Below are positions 27,754 through 36,010 of a stretch of DNA of 64,000 nt, one piece after another. The DNA is from Deltaproteobacteria bacterium. Lineage in GTDB: Bacteria; Myxococcota_A; UBA796; SXON01. Within the stretch, counting starts at the first letter, position 1. Each line of letters begins with the position of its first letter. The stretch lies in the NCBI GenBank assembly GCA_014191855.1, contig BJHF01000014.1:1-64000 (forward strand). The letters run 5' to 3'. Position numbers and translations under genes: made by a program. The notes under the pieces are model-generated. The model had not been told where the DNA came from. It ran no database searches and saw only the letters and a program-made list of their open reading frames with translations.

Positions 27754-28284
27754 CTACATCAACCCCTTCGTCACCCGCTGCAGCGCTTCAACCGAGCGCA
27801 CGACCGCCTCCACGCTCGGCCGCCCCCGATTCGACAACCGCACCTTGCGATCGGGGTTGATCAGGTACAAGGCTGAGAGGTACACCGGGCGCAACGGGAG
27901 CTGCAAGCACGCCCCGAACATGCGCGAAACGGGCCCGCCGCGATCGGTCAACAGCGGAAACCCCAACCCCAGCTCCTTGGCGAGCTCGATGGTGACGGCG
28001 CTCTCCGCCGGGTTGATCGCGAACACCTTCACGTTGAGCCTCGTGAACTCCGCGAGGTGGGCTTGGAGGTCCTTCAGCTCGGCACGGTCAGCTTCATCGG
28101 CGCCGTCTGCATAGAAGAACAACACCGACCAGTGGCGCCCGTGGCGGTGCCAGGAGTCGTCCCAGGACTGCAGGTGCCACTCGGGTGCAGTTTCCCCTTC
28201 GGGGAGAAGCGACGGGTAGACGCGCTCTTTGATCGTGTCCTTCACGGGGCTCGGCAGCTTGCGCAGTGTCTTTAGGAGTCCCAT
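27754..28284 (-). CDS. Peroxiredoxin-like (AhpC/TSA fold) protein lacking the peroxidatic Cys
   Basis: 176-aa thioredoxin-fold protein. The region HWSVLFFYADGADEADRAEL aligns with the peroxiredoxin active-site segment (FYP...T..C..E), but no Cys is present there; the only Cys is in MFGACLQLPLRP. The rest fits the fold (VKVFAINPAESAVTIELAKE, FPLLTDRGGPVSRMFG, YLINPDRKVRL). Probably not a peroxidase by the standard mechanism. Convergent with the sulfatase remnant, 12 nt apart. Confidence 0.75.
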   Translation of the reverse strand: MGLLKTLRKLPSPVKDTIKERVYPSLLPEGETAPEWHLQSWDDSWHRHGRHWSVLFFYADGADEADRAELKDLQAHLAEFTRLNVKVFAINPAESAVTIELAKELGLGFPLLTDRGGPVSRMFGACLQLPLRPVYLSALYLINPDRKVRLSNRGRPSVEAVVRSVEALQRVTKGLM

Positions 28285-28293
28285 GCCGCGGCG

Positions 28294-29919
28294 CTAACCG
28301 ACCAGCCCCCGCGCCACCATCTCCAAGGCGAACACCCGGCGGGCGCAGCGCTCGTCACCTGCGAGGGCCGCGGCGACCACCGAGCGAACGTGCTCGGCGT
28401 CGAGGCGGTCTCGGAGTCGCTCTGGCAGCGTATCCAGCGCGAACGCCCGGATCAGGGTAGGCACGTCGAGGCTCCAGTCCAGCGGCTCCCGCGGAGGGGC
28501 CGCCGCAACGCTCGCGAGCAGCGCGCGCCGCGCCCGGTAGTGGTGGGCGCCAACCGGCACCTCGCACGCAACCGCGAGGAGCGCCGGATCCGCGAACGGC
28601 ACAACGGCGTGAACGCCGAACGCCGCGCACCCCGCGTCCAGCGCGGCGAGCTCGACTTCGGGCAGGCGGAGGCCTCGACCCAGGCCGGCCCGTCGAACCG
28701 CCGGGGCGACGCCATCCAGGCGCCGGGAGAGCGCTTCCAACGCCGCATCGTCCCCCGGAAGCCACGGGCCCAGCGATCGGGCGAGCGCTTCAAGCCCCAC
28801 CGCATCCGCGCCAAGGGCCTGCCGGAGCCGCGAGCGCAGCGCCAAAAGCGGCCGCGGCGCCGGTGGATCGAAGCCGACGCGCGCGCCGATGCCGGCAACC
28901 AACCCCACGAGCCCTTCGCGCCACGCCGCCTGCGCGAGCGCAGCCCAGGCCCAGGCCTCGGGCTGAACCCAAGCCGGATGGGGCGCCACCTCGTCGGCGA
29001 GTTGGTCAAGCACCGAAGCGTCAAAAACAACCTCCCGAAGCGGTAAACCTGCGGAGGCTGCGAGCGCTCCAACGTCGGCATCCCGGCGGCCCCCGGCGAC
29101 CAGGGTGAGCGCCAGCGCGGGTGCCGCATCGCGCGGACGTACGGCGAGCAGCGCGGCGCTGGCCAGGCCGCCGCTCAGCGCGATCGCATGCGGGAGGGCT
29201 GCGCGACCACCCACCGAATACGCAAGATCAAGCCCGTACCGCACCGAGCGCGACCACCGCTCGAAGTTGCCCGCGGCCCCGGGGGGGTGCGCCGAAGGCC
29301 AGGCAGAGCGTTCGGTTCGTGTTTCTGTAGCCCGCACCGAGAGGATCTCCCCCGCCGCCAGGGTCTGCGATCCTTCGTACGCGCTCTCCAAGGCACAGCC
29401 GAGCCCGACCGTCGTTGCCAACGCACGCGCGCTCGGCGGGCCGGCGAAGCCCGCGGCGTGGAGGGCGCGCGCCTCGGTGGCGAACGCGATCCCTCCCGAC
29501 ACCGGCGCCCACGCCAGCGGGCGCACGCCCGCCCGATCCCTGGCCAACCAGCCGTTTCCCAGCGCGGGCTGCCACGCGGCCAGCGCCACATCCCCCGGCA
29601 GGCGCGCGAACGCCCGCGCAAACCCGGTGCGCGCGATCAGCCTGGCAACAACCTCGCCAATCGGCGCGTCATCCCCCAGGTCCTGCTCCGCCGCCAGGGC
29701 CTTGCGGTTCGGTACGTGCCCTTCCACCGCCGCCACGACGCCCTCCGAGGCGCCGATCGCCTCGTCCAACGCTGGTGAACCGCTGGCTACGACGATGAAC
29801 GACGTGGCATCGGCGTGCCGCTCCCAGCGCGCCGCCGGGCCACGAGCGTCGAGCATCCGGGCCATGCGCCGTGTCGTCGCGGGATCCTCTTCACCCAACC
29901 TGCCGACGAAGCCGCCCAC
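28294..29919 (-). CDS. Asparagine synthetase B-like protein with degenerate active sites
   Basis: 541-aa protein with the asparagine synthetase layout: an N-terminal class II glutamine amidotransferase fold (GGFVGRLGEEDPATTRRMA, LPGDVALAAWQPALGNGWLA, GGIAFATEARALHAAG) and a C-terminal ATP-pyrophosphatase fold. From GTG 29919 the mature N-terminus would be Gly, not the catalytic Cys (MCGI in active enzymes). The PP-loop SGGxDSS reads SGGLASA (residues 249-255), losing the Asp. Normal catalysis is therefore doubtful. Starts 10 nt after the upstream lipoprotein stop. Could be a regulator, scaffold, or altered amide-forming enzyme. Confidence 0.75.
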   Translation of the reverse strand: MGGFVGRLGEEDPATTRRMARMLDARGPAARWERHADATSFIVVASGSPALDEAIGASEGVVAAVEGHVPNRKALAAEQDLGDDAPIGEVVARLIARTGFARAFARLPGDVALAAWQPALGNGWLARDRAGVRPLAWAPVSGGIAFATEARALHAAGFAGPPSARALATTVGLGCALESAYEGSQTLAAGEILSVRATETRTERSAWPSAHPPGAAGNFERWSRSVRYGLDLAYSVGGRAALPHAIALSGGLASAALLAVRPRDAAPALALTLVAGGRRDADVGALAASAGLPLREVVFDASVLDQLADEVAPHPAWVQPEAWAWAALAQAAWREGLVGLVAGIGARVGFDPPAPRPLLALRSRLRQALGADAVGLEALARSLGPWLPGDDAALEALSRRLDGVAPAVRRAGLGRGLRLPEVELAALDAGCAAFGVHAVVPFADPALLAVACEVPVGAHHYRARRALLASVAAAPPREPLDWSLDVPTLIRAFALDTLPERLRDRLDAEHVRSVVAAALAGDERCARRVFALEMVARGLVG

Positions 29920-29929
29920 GCGGCCTCGC

Positions 29930-30676
29930 TTACTTCGCGGGCGCCGGGGCGCCCGCGGCGGCGGCCGGCGCAGCGCCCGCGGCGGGCGGGGCGGAGCCGG
30001 CGGGGGCCGTGCCATCCGCGGGGGGCGTACCGCCTGCGGGCGGGGCTCCGGCGGGCGCAGCGCCATCGGTTGCAGGCGCAGCGCCCGCCGCCGCACCGTC
30101 TGCCGGCGGCGACCCCGGCGGCGGGCCCTTGTCCCCCTTGCCCGGAGTGAATTCGCCGAGGTCGGGGGTGTCGCTCAACGCGAGGTCGAGGCCGGCAATC
30201 GCATCGCTGCCCACCTCCACCAGACCGGAAATGCGCGCGGCCGGATCCCCATCGTTGGGGCCATCCCCCGCCACGTCCACATACCCGACGACGCCAACCT
30301 TCCCGAGCCCCTTCGGCGCCTCGGTTTCCCAGGGGCCGGCCTTCTCGATGGTCATCGAGGCCAACAGGCCGGGGAACGAGCCGTTCTCCCCGGGGCTCAG
30401 GAAATCGATGTGGATGGGGCCCGTCTTGCTGCCCGAGTAGCTGATCGTTCCCGAGAGCTTCACGCCTTCGCCGGGTTTGACATCAAATTTGGCGCTGCCG
30501 ATCGCCGGGGGCGTCATCGGCGCACCGCCGGCCCCCCCGCCCGCACCACCGGGCTCGCCGCCGCCAGCGCCACCACCGCCGCCCATGCCGGGGTCGGCTG
30601 TCGGGTCATCCGCCGGGGCGGAAGGATCGGGGCAGCCGGCGAAGATCATGAGAGGAAGCAGGAGCAGGAGACGCAT
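29930..30676 (-). CDS. Gly/Ala/Pro-rich lipoprotein, unknown function
   Basis: 248-aa predicted lipoprotein (MRLLLLLPLMIFAGC, Cys at residue 15). After the Cys there is a Gly-rich linker, then a ~110-residue folded part (KFDVKPGEGVKLSGTISYSG..., beta-rich), then a ~70-residue Ala/Pro/Gly tail. No known domain is recognised; the middle part could be a beta-sandwich. Divergent from the BMC operon with 135 nt between them. Confidence 0.7.
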   Translation of the reverse strand: MRLLLLLPLMIFAGCPDPSAPADDPTADPGMGGGGGAGGGEPGGAGGGAGGAPMTPPAIGSAKFDVKPGEGVKLSGTISYSGSKTGPIHIDFLSPGENGSFPGLLASMTIEKAGPWETEAPKGLGKVGVVGYVDVAGDGPNDGDPAARISGLVEVGSDAIAGLDLALSDTPDLGEFTPGKGDKGPPPGSPPADGAAAGAAPATDGAAPAGAPPAGGTPPADGTAPAGSAPPAAGAAPAAAAGAPAPAK

Positions 30677-30754
30677 ACGACCACCTTGGAGCGACGCGCC
30701 CTTCTAGCCGCTCCCCGCGCCCCGGGCCAATCCGGCGCATCTGTGCGACACCCG

Positions 30755-30783
30755 TTGACACCGCCCCCTGTGCTGCGCTAAGT
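30755..30783 (+). promoter_or_regulatory. Sigma70-like promoter of the microcompartment operon
   Basis: TTGACA (30755-30760), 17-nt spacer, CTAAGT (30778-30783). The -35 box is consensus; the -10 box is weaker. The start codon of the first shell gene is at 30812, giving a short leader with a GGAG-type ribosome site. It is the best-looking promoter in the window. Confidence 0.6.
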
Positions 30784-30811
30784 CTCGCCGGCCACCTGGA
30801 CCGGAGTCTGC

Positions 30812-31429
30812 GTGTCCGTCACGCTACGAAGCTATGTGTTCCTCGACAGCCTACAACCGCAGCTCGCTGCGTTTACGGGCACGACCGCGCGTGGCTTCCT
30901 GCCGCTCTCGGGGCAAGCCAGCATCTGGATCGAAACCGCTCCGGGCATGATCATCAACCGGGTCACCGACGTGGCGCTCAAAGCCACCCGCGCGATCCCG
31001 GCGGTGCAGGTCGTCGAGCGCGCCTTCGGCCTGCTTGAGCTGCATCACGACGACAAGGGCGAAGTGCGCTCCGCGGGCGATGCGGTGCTGCGCTTCCTCA
31101 ACGTGCGGGAAGATCAGTACGTGTCCCCAAAGGTCACGTCCAACCAGATCATCCGCGCTGTGGAGCCCTACCAGGCCCAGCTCATCAACCGCAACCGGCA
31201 GGGGATGATGCTCATCCCGGGCCAGAGCCTGTTCATCCTCGAAACCGAGCCCGCTGCGTGGATCGTACTCGCGGCGAACGAGGCGGAAAAGGCGGCATCG
31301 GTGAACCTGATCAACCTGCAGCCCTACGGCGCCTTCGGTCGCTTGTGGATGGCAGGAACCGAATCCGAGATCGACAGCGCTGCGGCGGCCGCCATCGCGG
31401 CCATCGAAGCCTGTCAGAACAAGAAGTAG
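30812..31429 (+). CDS. Microcompartment shell protein, tandem permuted BMC-T
   Basis: 205-aa protein of two BMC domains (about residues 1-100 and 105-205) in the circularly permuted arrangement of the CcmP/HO_3341 group; for example [14 protein letters not shown]...[17 protein letters not shown] and [20 protein letters not shown]...[21 protein letters not shown]. Family members form pseudohexameric trimers that can stack face to face and may gate large metabolites. GTG start 30812 with GGAG upstream. First gene of the operon; 33 nt before the BMC-H gene. Confidence 0.9.
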   Translation: MSVTLRSYVFLDSLQPQLAAFTGTTARGFLPLSGQASIWIETAPGMIINRVTDVALKATRAIPAVQVVERAFGLLELHHDDKGEVRSAGDAVLRFLNVREDQYVSPKVTSNQIIRAVEPYQAQLINRNRQGMMLIPGQSLFILETEPAAWIVLAANEAEKAASVNLINLQPYGAFGRLWMAGTESEIDSAAAAAIAAIEACQNKK

Positions 31430-31462
31430 CTTCAACAACCCCTTTCGTAGGCAGGAGTTCTA

Positions 31463-31753
31463 ATGTCAGGTGACGCGCTCGGAATGATCGAGACCAAAGG
31501 CTTCACTGCCATGGTGGAAGCGGCAGATGCGATGGTGAAGGCGGCCCGCGTGGAGCTGGTCGGCTTCGAGAAGATCGGCGGCGGCTACGTCACCGCCATC
31601 GTGCGTGGCGACGTTGCGGCGGTCAAGGCAGCCACCGAGGCGGGCGCCCGTCAGGCCCAGCGCGTCGGCGAGCTGGTCAGCGTGCACGTCATCCCGCGCC
31701 CGCACGAGAACATCGACGCCGTGCTGCCGCTCGGCCGCCAGGGCGCCAAGTAG
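31463..31753 (+). CDS. Microcompartment hexameric shell protein (BMC-H)
   Basis: 96-aa single BMC domain, the main shell tile. [20 protein letters not shown] is the N-terminal signature, [20 protein letters not shown] carries the pore loop KIGGG, and [16 protein letters not shown] and [12 protein letters not shown] complete the fold. The pore resembles those of PduA (KIGSG) and Haliangium BMC-H. Only BMC-H gene in the window. ATG 31463 has an AGGAG upstream. Confidence 0.96.
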   Translation: MSGDALGMIETKGFTAMVEAADAMVKAARVELVGFEKIGGGYVTAIVRGDVAAVKAATEAGARQAQRVGELVSVHVIPRPHENIDAVLPLGRQGAK

Positions 31754-31759
31754 GACAGT

Positions 31760-32059
31760 ATGAAGCTCGGCAAGGTCGTCGGGACCGTCGTCAGCACCCG
31801 TAAGGACGAGAAGCTGGAGGGCCTGCGCCTCTACCTCGTGCAAGACCTCTCCCTGGACATGAAGGGGAAAGATGCGTTCGTCGTTGCGGCGGATGCGATG
31901 GGGGCCGGCGTCGGTGAAGTGGTGCTGTATGCCTCCGGCTCGTCCGCGCGGCAAACGGCGGCTACCGATTCCCGGCCGGTGGATGCGGTGATCATGGCGA
32001 TCGTCGACACCGTGGATGCCGGCGGGACGGTGCTCTACGACAAAAGTACGGCAGGCTGA
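31760..32059 (+). CDS. Microcompartment vertex protein (BMC-P, EutN/CcmL)
   Basis: 99-aa pentamer-forming vertex protein. [20 protein letters not shown] and the central loop [23 protein letters not shown] are typical, as is [13 protein letters not shown] near the end. First of three BMC-P genes in this locus; 6 nt after the BMC-H stop and 10 nt before the aldehyde dehydrogenase. Confidence 0.95.
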   Translation: MKLGKVVGTVVSTRKDEKLEGLRLYLVQDLSLDMKGKDAFVVAADAMGAGVGEVVLYASGSSARQTAATDSRPVDAVIMAIVDTVDAGGTVLYDKSTAG

Positions 32060-32069
32060 GGAGTAGCCG

Positions 32070-33476
32070 ATGGAGCGCGATCAGCTCGAGGCCATCGTGA
32101 GCCAGGTGCTGGACCGGATCAAAACCGGAAACAGCCCCTCGCCGCGCGCCGAGGCCCCCAAGCGCGGGCACGGCGTGTTCAAGACGGTGGCCGACGCCGT
32201 GGGCGCGGCCGGTGAAGCGCAGCGCACGCTGATCGCCTTGCCGCTGGAGAAACGCCGCGAGATCATCGCGAACATCCGCAAACGCGCCGCTGAAGACGTC
32301 CGGGCGCTCGCTACATTCGCCGTCGAGGAAACCGGCCTTGGTCGCGTCGAAGACAAGATCAAGAAGAACCTGCTCGTCATCTACAAGACGCCCGGCCCCG
32401 AGATCCTCGAGCCGATCGCCTACACGGGTGACGACGGCCTCACGCTCATCGAGCGCGCTCCTTACGGCGTGATCGCGGCGATCACGCCGTCCACGAACCC
32501 CACCGAAACCATCCTGTGCAACGGCATCGGCATGGTCTCCGGCGGCAATACGGTGGTGTTCAACACGCACCCCGGCGCGAAGGGCGTGAGCGCCTACGTG
32601 ATCGACCTGATCAACAAGGCTTCGATGGAGGTTGGCGGCCCCAACAACATCATGACCGTGATCGAGTCGCCCACCATCGAGTCGGCCAACGAGCTGCTGC
32701 GGTTCAAGGGCATCCGGCTCAACGTGGTGACGGGCGGCCCCGCCGTGGTGAAGGCCGCGATGAACGCGGGGAAGAAGGCGATCTGCGGCGGGCCGGGAAA
32801 CCCCCCGGTGGTCGTAGACGACGCCGCGGATCTCGATCAGGCCGCGCGCGGCATCATCGCCGGCGCCAGCTTCGACAACAACGTGATCTGTTGCGACGAA
32901 AAGGAGACCTTCGTCGTCGAGAAGGTGGCCGACAAGCTGCTGGAGTCCCTCGCGGGCCACGGCGCGGTGATCCTGCGGAACCACCAGATCACCCGGCTTG
33001 AGAAGCTGATCCTCACCGCCGAGAAGGACCACACGGTCACCAAGTGGGTCGGCAAGAACGCCTCCGAGTACCTCAAGCAGATCGATGTGCCGTTCAAGGG
33101 CGATCCGCGCTTGATCGTCTGCGAAGTCGGCTTCGACCATCCCTTTGTGCAGCACGAGCTGTTGATGCCGATCATGGCCGTCACCCGCACGAAGGATGTT
33201 CACGAGGCCATCGACATGGCGGTGCGCGCGGAGCACGGCTTCGGGCACACGGCGAGCATGTACAGCAAGAACATCGACAACCTCCACCGCATGGCGCGGG
33301 TGAGCAACGTGTCGATCTTCGTGAAGAACGCCCCGAATTTCGCGGGCCTCGGCTTCCAGGGCGAAGGCTACACCAGCTTCACCATCGCCTCCCCCACCGG
33401 CGAAGGCCTCACCACCGCGCGGAACTTCACCCGCGAGCGCCGCTGCGTGCTCGCCGGTCACTTCCGTATCGTCTAG
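32070..33476 (+). CDS. CoA-acylating aldehyde dehydrogenase, microcompartment cargo (EutE/PduP type)
   Basis: 468-aa enzyme converting an aldehyde, NAD+ and CoA into acyl-CoA inside the compartment. Catalytic Cys is in ASFDNNVICCDEKE (Cys274, by alignment with NNLPC of PduP; Cys275 is adjacent). Cofactor region: AAITPSTNPTETILCNGI and TGGPAVVKAAM. The first ~17 residues (MERDQLEAIVSQVLDRI) form an amphipathic helix followed by a Ser/Pro/Ala linker, the usual look of an encapsulation peptide. Sits in the middle of the shell operon. Aldehyde substrate unknown; lactaldehyde or a similar aldolase product is possible. Confidence 0.93.
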   Translation: MERDQLEAIVSQVLDRIKTGNSPSPRAEAPKRGHGVFKTVADAVGAAGEAQRTLIALPLEKRREIIANIRKRAAEDVRALATFAVEETGLGRVEDKIKKNLLVIYKTPGPEILEPIAYTGDDGLTLIERAPYGVIAAITPSTNPTETILCNGIGMVSGGNTVVFNTHPGAKGVSAYVIDLINKASMEVGGPNNIMTVIESPTIESANELLRFKGIRLNVVTGGPAVVKAAMNAGKKAICGGPGNPPVVVDDAADLDQAARGIIAGASFDNNVICCDEKETFVVEKVADKLLESLAGHGAVILRNHQITRLEKLILTAEKDHTVTKWVGKNASEYLKQIDVPFKGDPRLIVCEVGFDHPFVQHELLMPIMAVTRTKDVHEAIDMAVRAEHGFGHTASMYSKNIDNLHRMARVSNVSIFVKNAPNFAGLGFQGEGYTSFTIASPTGEGLTTARNFTRERRCVLAGHFRIV

Positions 33477-34091
33477 TTGGCGCACCGTCCCGTGGCGCAT
33501 CGTCCCGTGGCCCCCGCCGGGCTGGACGCGCTGGCGCTCCTGGAGTTGACCAGCATCGCCCGCGGTTACCGGGTGCTCGACTGGATGGTGAAGGAGGCCC
33601 CGGTCACCATCGTGGAGGCCAACCTCGTTGAGCCGGGCAAGTACCTGATCCTGTTCGGGGGCGGCGTGGCCGAAACGGTGGCCAGCTTCGACAAAGGCGC
33701 CGCGCTCTGTGAGGGCGTGCTGGTCGACAAACTGCTGCTCCCCCTCGCCCACCCGCGCATCTGGGCCTGCCTCTCGGGGGATGAATCGCTTGGAAACGCC
33801 GATTGCGTGGGCATCATCGAGGGCAACGCCATCGCCGCGGTGATCGAAGCCGCGGATCGTTCGGCGAAGGAAGCCGATGTTCACCTGGCCGGGCTCCGGC
33901 TCTCGCCCGCGTTGGGCGGCAAGGCCTACTACGTCGTAACGGGCGAACAATACTCGGTTGAGGCGGCCGTCGAGGTTGGCCGCGGTGTACTGGAGCCACG
34001 CGGCCGGCTTGTGGATACGCAGATCATCCCGCGCGCCCACGCGGAGTTTCTCCCCTGGGTTTTGCGCCGCGCTCCTTTCGGAGGTTCCTGA
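33477..34091 (+). CDS. Microcompartment shell protein, BMC-T
   Basis: 204-aa tandem BMC-domain protein. Domain 1 starts ALALLELTSIARGYRVLDWM; domain 2 includes GIIEGNAIAAVIEAADRSAK and GKAYYVVTGEQYSVEAAVEV. It belongs to the non-permuted BMC-T group. The start codon is uncertain: TTG 33477 directly after the preceding stop, or GTG 33492 or 33507. The first two candidates lie in an imperfect 15-bp direct repeat. Its stop overlaps the next ATG by 1 nt (TGATG). Confidence 0.92.
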   Translation: MAHRPVAHRPVAPAGLDALALLELTSIARGYRVLDWMVKEAPVTIVEANLVEPGKYLILFGGGVAETVASFDKGAALCEGVLVDKLLLPLAHPRIWACLSGDESLGNADCVGIIEGNAIAAVIEAADRSAKEADVHLAGLRLSPALGGKAYYVVTGEQYSVEAAVEVGRGVLEPRGRLVDTQIIPRAHAEFLPWVLRRAPFGGS

Positions 34092-34381
34092 TGCAGCTCG
34101 CCAAGGTGCTCGGCAGCGTAGTCGCCACGATGAAGCACGATTCGCTCGTGGGAGTGCGCCTGCTCCTCATCCAGCCGCAAGACGAGAACGGGGTGGCCGA
34201 CGGGGATGCGATCGTGGCCGCCGACGCCCTTCAGGCGGGCGTTGGCGAGATCGTCGAGTGGACCACGGGCCGGGAGGCCGCCCTCGCCTTGCCAGTCACG
34301 TACTCGCCGGTGGATGCGTCCGTCGTTCGCATCGTTGACCACGCCTGGAGCGACGCCAAATACCTGGATGGTGGCCGATGA
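34091..34381 (+). CDS. Microcompartment vertex protein (BMC-P), second copy
   Basis: 96-aa EutN/CcmL-family protein: MQLAKVLGSVVATMKHDSLV, ADALQAGVGEIVEWTTGREA and VDASVVRIVDHAW. Diverged from the first copy, including a longer acidic loop (DENGVADGD). Overlaps both neighbours (TGATG upstream, ATGA downstream), so it is tightly coupled to BMC-T and the third BMC-P. Confidence 0.94.
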   Translation: MQLAKVLGSVVATMKHDSLVGVRLLLIQPQDENGVADGDAIVAADALQAGVGEIVEWTTGREAALALPVTYSPVDASVVRIVDHAWSDAKYLDGGR

Positions 34382-34650
34382 TCCTCGCCCGCGTGATCGG
34401 AAACAGCGTGGCGTCGGTGAAGCACGCCTGCTTCGACGGCAAAAGTGTCCTCATCGTGCAGCCTGTGCGCGCCGACGGGAAAACGCCCCTTGGAAAGAGC
34501 TTCCTGAGCGTGGATTCGGTGCAAGCTGGCGTCGGCGATCTGGTGTTGTGCGCCCGCGAGGGCAACACGGCGCGACAGATCCTCGGCAAGGACACGGATC
34601 CGCTGCACAGCGTGATCCTCGGCATCGTGGACACCGTGGTTCCCGGGTAA
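34378..34650 (+). CDS. Microcompartment vertex protein (BMC-P), third copy
   Basis: 90-aa EutN/CcmL-family protein: MILARVIGNSVASVKHACFD, VDSVQAGVGDLVLCAREGNT and VILGIVDTVVPG. Overlaps the previous copy by 4 nt. Three distinct BMC-P paralogs fit the Haliangium-type shell, in which any of them can cap vertices. Confidence 0.94.
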   Translation: MILARVIGNSVASVKHACFDGKSVLIVQPVRADGKTPLGKSFLSVDSVQAGVGDLVLCAREGNTARQILGKDTDPLHSVILGIVDTVVPG

Positions 34651-34695
34651 CGAAAGCCTCACACCCGCGTCCCGAAGCGCAGGTAGGATGGTCGT

Positions 34696-35958
34696 ATGGC
34701 CGGGCGCGCCGAGCTCGAGGTTGACGGCTCCGTTACCCTCGTGGACATCGCGGAGCTGGAGGAGGACGTCCGGCGGGCCCGGGTGCTCGGCAACGCGCGA
34801 CTGCACCACCCCCCATGGACCGGCGACCGCTGGTGTCGGATCGACGAGATCCCGGCGTTGGCCGATGCGTTGGAGAGCTCCGACGCGCGCCTTGCGGCGC
34901 ACTTGAGCGCCCCAACCCGGCTGTTTCTCGCGCCCGCGTTGGTGCTCACGCTCCTCGGCGCCGGCTTCGTCCAATTCTCCTGCCGTGCCGCCTTGGCGGC
35001 AGACGGTGGGGCCGCCCTCCAAGCGCTCAGCCTGGGTTGGGAATCGACGCTGCTCGACGGCGCGTGGTGGACACCCTTCTCGTCGCAGCTGCTGCACGAG
35101 AGCTTCTTCCACCTGATCGGCAATCTCGTGATCGTGGCCTACTGTGCCTGGCGCTGTGAACGCGCGCTCGGGGCGCTGGGGCTCGTGGGGGTGATGGGCG
35201 GTGCGCTCCTGGGAGGCACCCTCGCGGTCACGACGTTCTCGGCGCTGCCCTGCATCGGCGCCTCGGTGCTCGCGTTCGGCCTCTGGGGTGGACAATTCGC
35301 GATCGGCTGGCGCTTTGGAGCGGTCATTCCGGCGCCGCTGCGTGGCTACTACGGCGCCGGCACAGTGCTCGTGGCCCTCCCGCTCCTGGCCTGGTCGCTC
35401 ACCAACCCACACGCTTCGTTCGTCGGTCATGCCGGAGGGTGGATCGGCGGCGCGGCGGTGGCGTTGCTGATGCCCGTCGCGACCACCAGCGCGCGCGGCG
35501 GGCGCAACCACGCCTTGATCAAAAGCGCGGTCACGGCGGCATTGCTCCTTGTTTCCCCCGCGGCCTTCGCGGTGCTCGCCGGGTGGGCGCCGCCGTTGCT
35601 CATGATGCCAGGCATCGAGATCGTGGACGCGGACTCCCAGCTTGCCGTCACGCTCCCCTGGCGTTTCGCCGCCCAGGCCGGCGTCGCAACCCGCGCCCCG
35701 GAGGCCCCGCTTGATGTGCTGCTCGACGCCCCAAACCGACACGGCGCGTTGCACCTCGCAAGAACGCCGCACGATGCCCACCCCGACGCCCATCGGGACT
35801 TCGCCCACACCGCGATCGCGACGCATGACCGTTGGTCGCTCGTCGTGAGTTGGGGCGACGATTTGCCGCGCGGCCGCCGCGCCGTTTACGAGGCGATCGC
35901 CGCATCGGCACGTTGGTCCCCGCCGGCGGTGCGTCACAAAGCGAAAGCCGCACCCTGA
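34696..35958 (+). CDS. Rhomboid-family intramembrane serine protease within the BMC locus
   Basis: 420-aa protein. Residues 1-70 form a soluble acidic/charged N-terminal part; residues ~76-290 hold about six membrane segments with the rhomboid catalytic set: HESFFHLIGN (His134, His139, Asn143), the serine in CIGASVLAFG (Ser190) and the His in FVGHAGGWIGG (His245). Residues ~300-420 form a C-terminal soluble domain of unknown type. It lies 45 nt after the third BMC-P gene and 52 nt before the aldolase. Cleaves membrane proteins in the bilayer; a link to the compartment is not known. Confidence 0.85.
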   Translation: MAGRAELEVDGSVTLVDIAELEEDVRRARVLGNARLHHPPWTGDRWCRIDEIPALADALESSDARLAAHLSAPTRLFLAPALVLTLLGAGFVQFSCRAALAADGGAALQALSLGWESTLLDGAWWTPFSSQLLHESFFHLIGNLVIVAYCAWRCERALGALGLVGVMGGALLGGTLAVTTFSALPCIGASVLAFGLWGGQFAIGWRFGAVIPAPLRGYYGAGTVLVALPLLAWSLTNPHASFVGHAGGWIGGAAVALLMPVATTSARGGRNHALIKSAVTAALLLVSPAAFAVLAGWAPPLLMMPGIEIVDADSQLAVTLPWRFAAQAGVATRAPEAPLDVLLDAPNRHGALHLARTPHDAHPDAHRDFAHTAIATHDRWSLVVSWGDDLPRGRRAVYEAIAASARWSPPAVRHKAKAAP

Positions 35959-36010
35959 GGCGCACAACGCGCGGGGCGCGGGGCCGCGTTACCCGGGGGC
36001 CGGAGCTTCG

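Noticed and set aside
29105-30781. 558-codon plus-strand ORF opposite the asparagine-synthetase-like and lipoprotein genes
   Set aside because: Ser/Arg/Pro-rich shadow with no domain; the minus-strand genes have recognisable folds and signals.
31992-34040. 682-codon minus-strand ORF across the BMC operon
   Set aside because: Typical high-GC antisense shadow; shell and enzyme motifs are all on the plus strand.
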